NCBI RefSeq assembly: GCF_001273775.1
Contig: NZ_CP011801.1
Coordinates: forward strand, 248,001-312,000
Direction of reading: 5' to 3'
Length of the DNA stretch: 64,000 bases
Source: Nitrospira moscoviensis
GTDB taxonomy: Bacteria; Nitrospirota; Nitrospiria; Nitrospirales; Nitrospiraceae
The position numbers were made by a program, and so were the translations under genes. The notes under the pieces are model-generated. The model made no database searches. It saw only the letters and a list, made by a program, of their open reading frames with translations, and was not told where the DNA came from. Shown here piece by piece: positions 63,801 to 64,000 of the stretch (position 1 is its first letter; each line of letters begins with the position of its first letter).

Positions 63801-64000
63801 TCAGTGCTTCGGCGCCACGATCATGATCAGACTGCGGCCTTCCATGCGCGGGGCATATTCGATCGTGCCGGCGTCCGCGAGTTGCTCGATGACGGAATTC
63901 ATCACCGCCCGTCCCATTTCCTGATTGGCCATTTCGCGTCCGCGAAATGTCAGAGTAACCTTGGTCTTGTTGCCTTCTTCCAGAAACCCCTTCATCTGCC
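63801..64000 (-). CDS. infC: Translation initiation factor IF-3, C-terminal part (runs off right edge)
   Basis: Only about the last 65 residues are inside the window. They match the IF-3 C-terminal domain: KVTLTFRGREMANQEMGRAV, then EYAPRMEGRSLIMIVAPKH. IF-3 binds the 30S subunit and checks initiator tRNA. The start and the N-terminal domain lie beyond position 64000. The methionine at 63995 is internal. Confidence 0.95.
   Translation of the reverse strand, partial: QMKGFLEEGNKTKVTLTFRGREMANQEMGRAVMNSVIEQLADAGTIEYAPRMEGRSLIMIVAPKH

Overview
This 64-kb window is a high-GC bacterial chromosome segment made almost entirely of housekeeping genes. It has no insertion sequence, prophage, CRISPR array or rRNA operon that I can see. 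The gene set suggests a Nitrospirota (Nitrospira-like) organism: a Tat-exported enzyme, MoxR-DUF58-transglutaminase genes, a PQQ-type sugar dehydrogenase, bactofilins, and F1-ATPase genes split from Fo. That assignment is an impression from gene content; no 16S or marker tree could be run.

Layout. 1-60 is the start of a Tat-exported protein running off the left edge. 592-666 is tRNA-Gly with a good promoter. 1.2-10.2 kb holds a threonine/serine dehydratase, the TgpA-like/DUF58/MoxR operon, a methyltransferase-like protein of unknown function, a ChaN-like lipoprotein, a SWIM zinc-finger coiled-coil protein and a small membrane protein. 10.2-16.3 kb holds tesA divergent from a ybbA-ybbP exporter, a zinc-ribbon PilZ protein and a sugar dehydrogenase. 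16.5-27.1 kb is one minus-strand run: pgi, pgl, glk, rpiA and an M1 aminopeptidase preceded by an envelope set (three YkuD-like proteins, a helical lipoprotein, a Lys-rich secreted protein).

27.4-35.7 kb is the classic origin-proximal cluster rpmH-rnpA-yidD-yidC-mnmE-mnmG-rsmG-parA-parB, with two parS palindromes flanking rsmG and no dnaA next to rpmH. Two bactofilins and mnmA follow. At 38.2-43.3 kb lies an F1-only ATP synthase operon (delta, alpha, gamma, beta, epsilon) with a different long inverted-repeat element in each of its last three gaps. 43.4-56.4 kb mixes a response regulator, rluD, a GNAT acetyltransferase, an outer-membrane barrel, a znuABC zinc importer, anmK, a GGDEF protein, a lytic transglycosylase and several small proteins. 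56.5-64 kb contains tRNA-fMet and fmt-rsmB-rpe-pheS-pheT, meeting infC-rpmI-rplT head-on at a strong hairpin.

Most notable: (1) PheS/PheT are of the archaeal/eukaryotic type and lie convergent to the infC-rpmI-rplT operon, where bacterial pheST is normally found; (2) a helical module is shared by the SWIM-finger protein (9.0-9.9 kb) and a free-standing 125-aa protein 45 kb away (54.2-54.6 kb); (3) parS overlaps the rsmG start codon; (4) inverted-repeat elements are inserted in the F1 operon and at the ybbA promoter.
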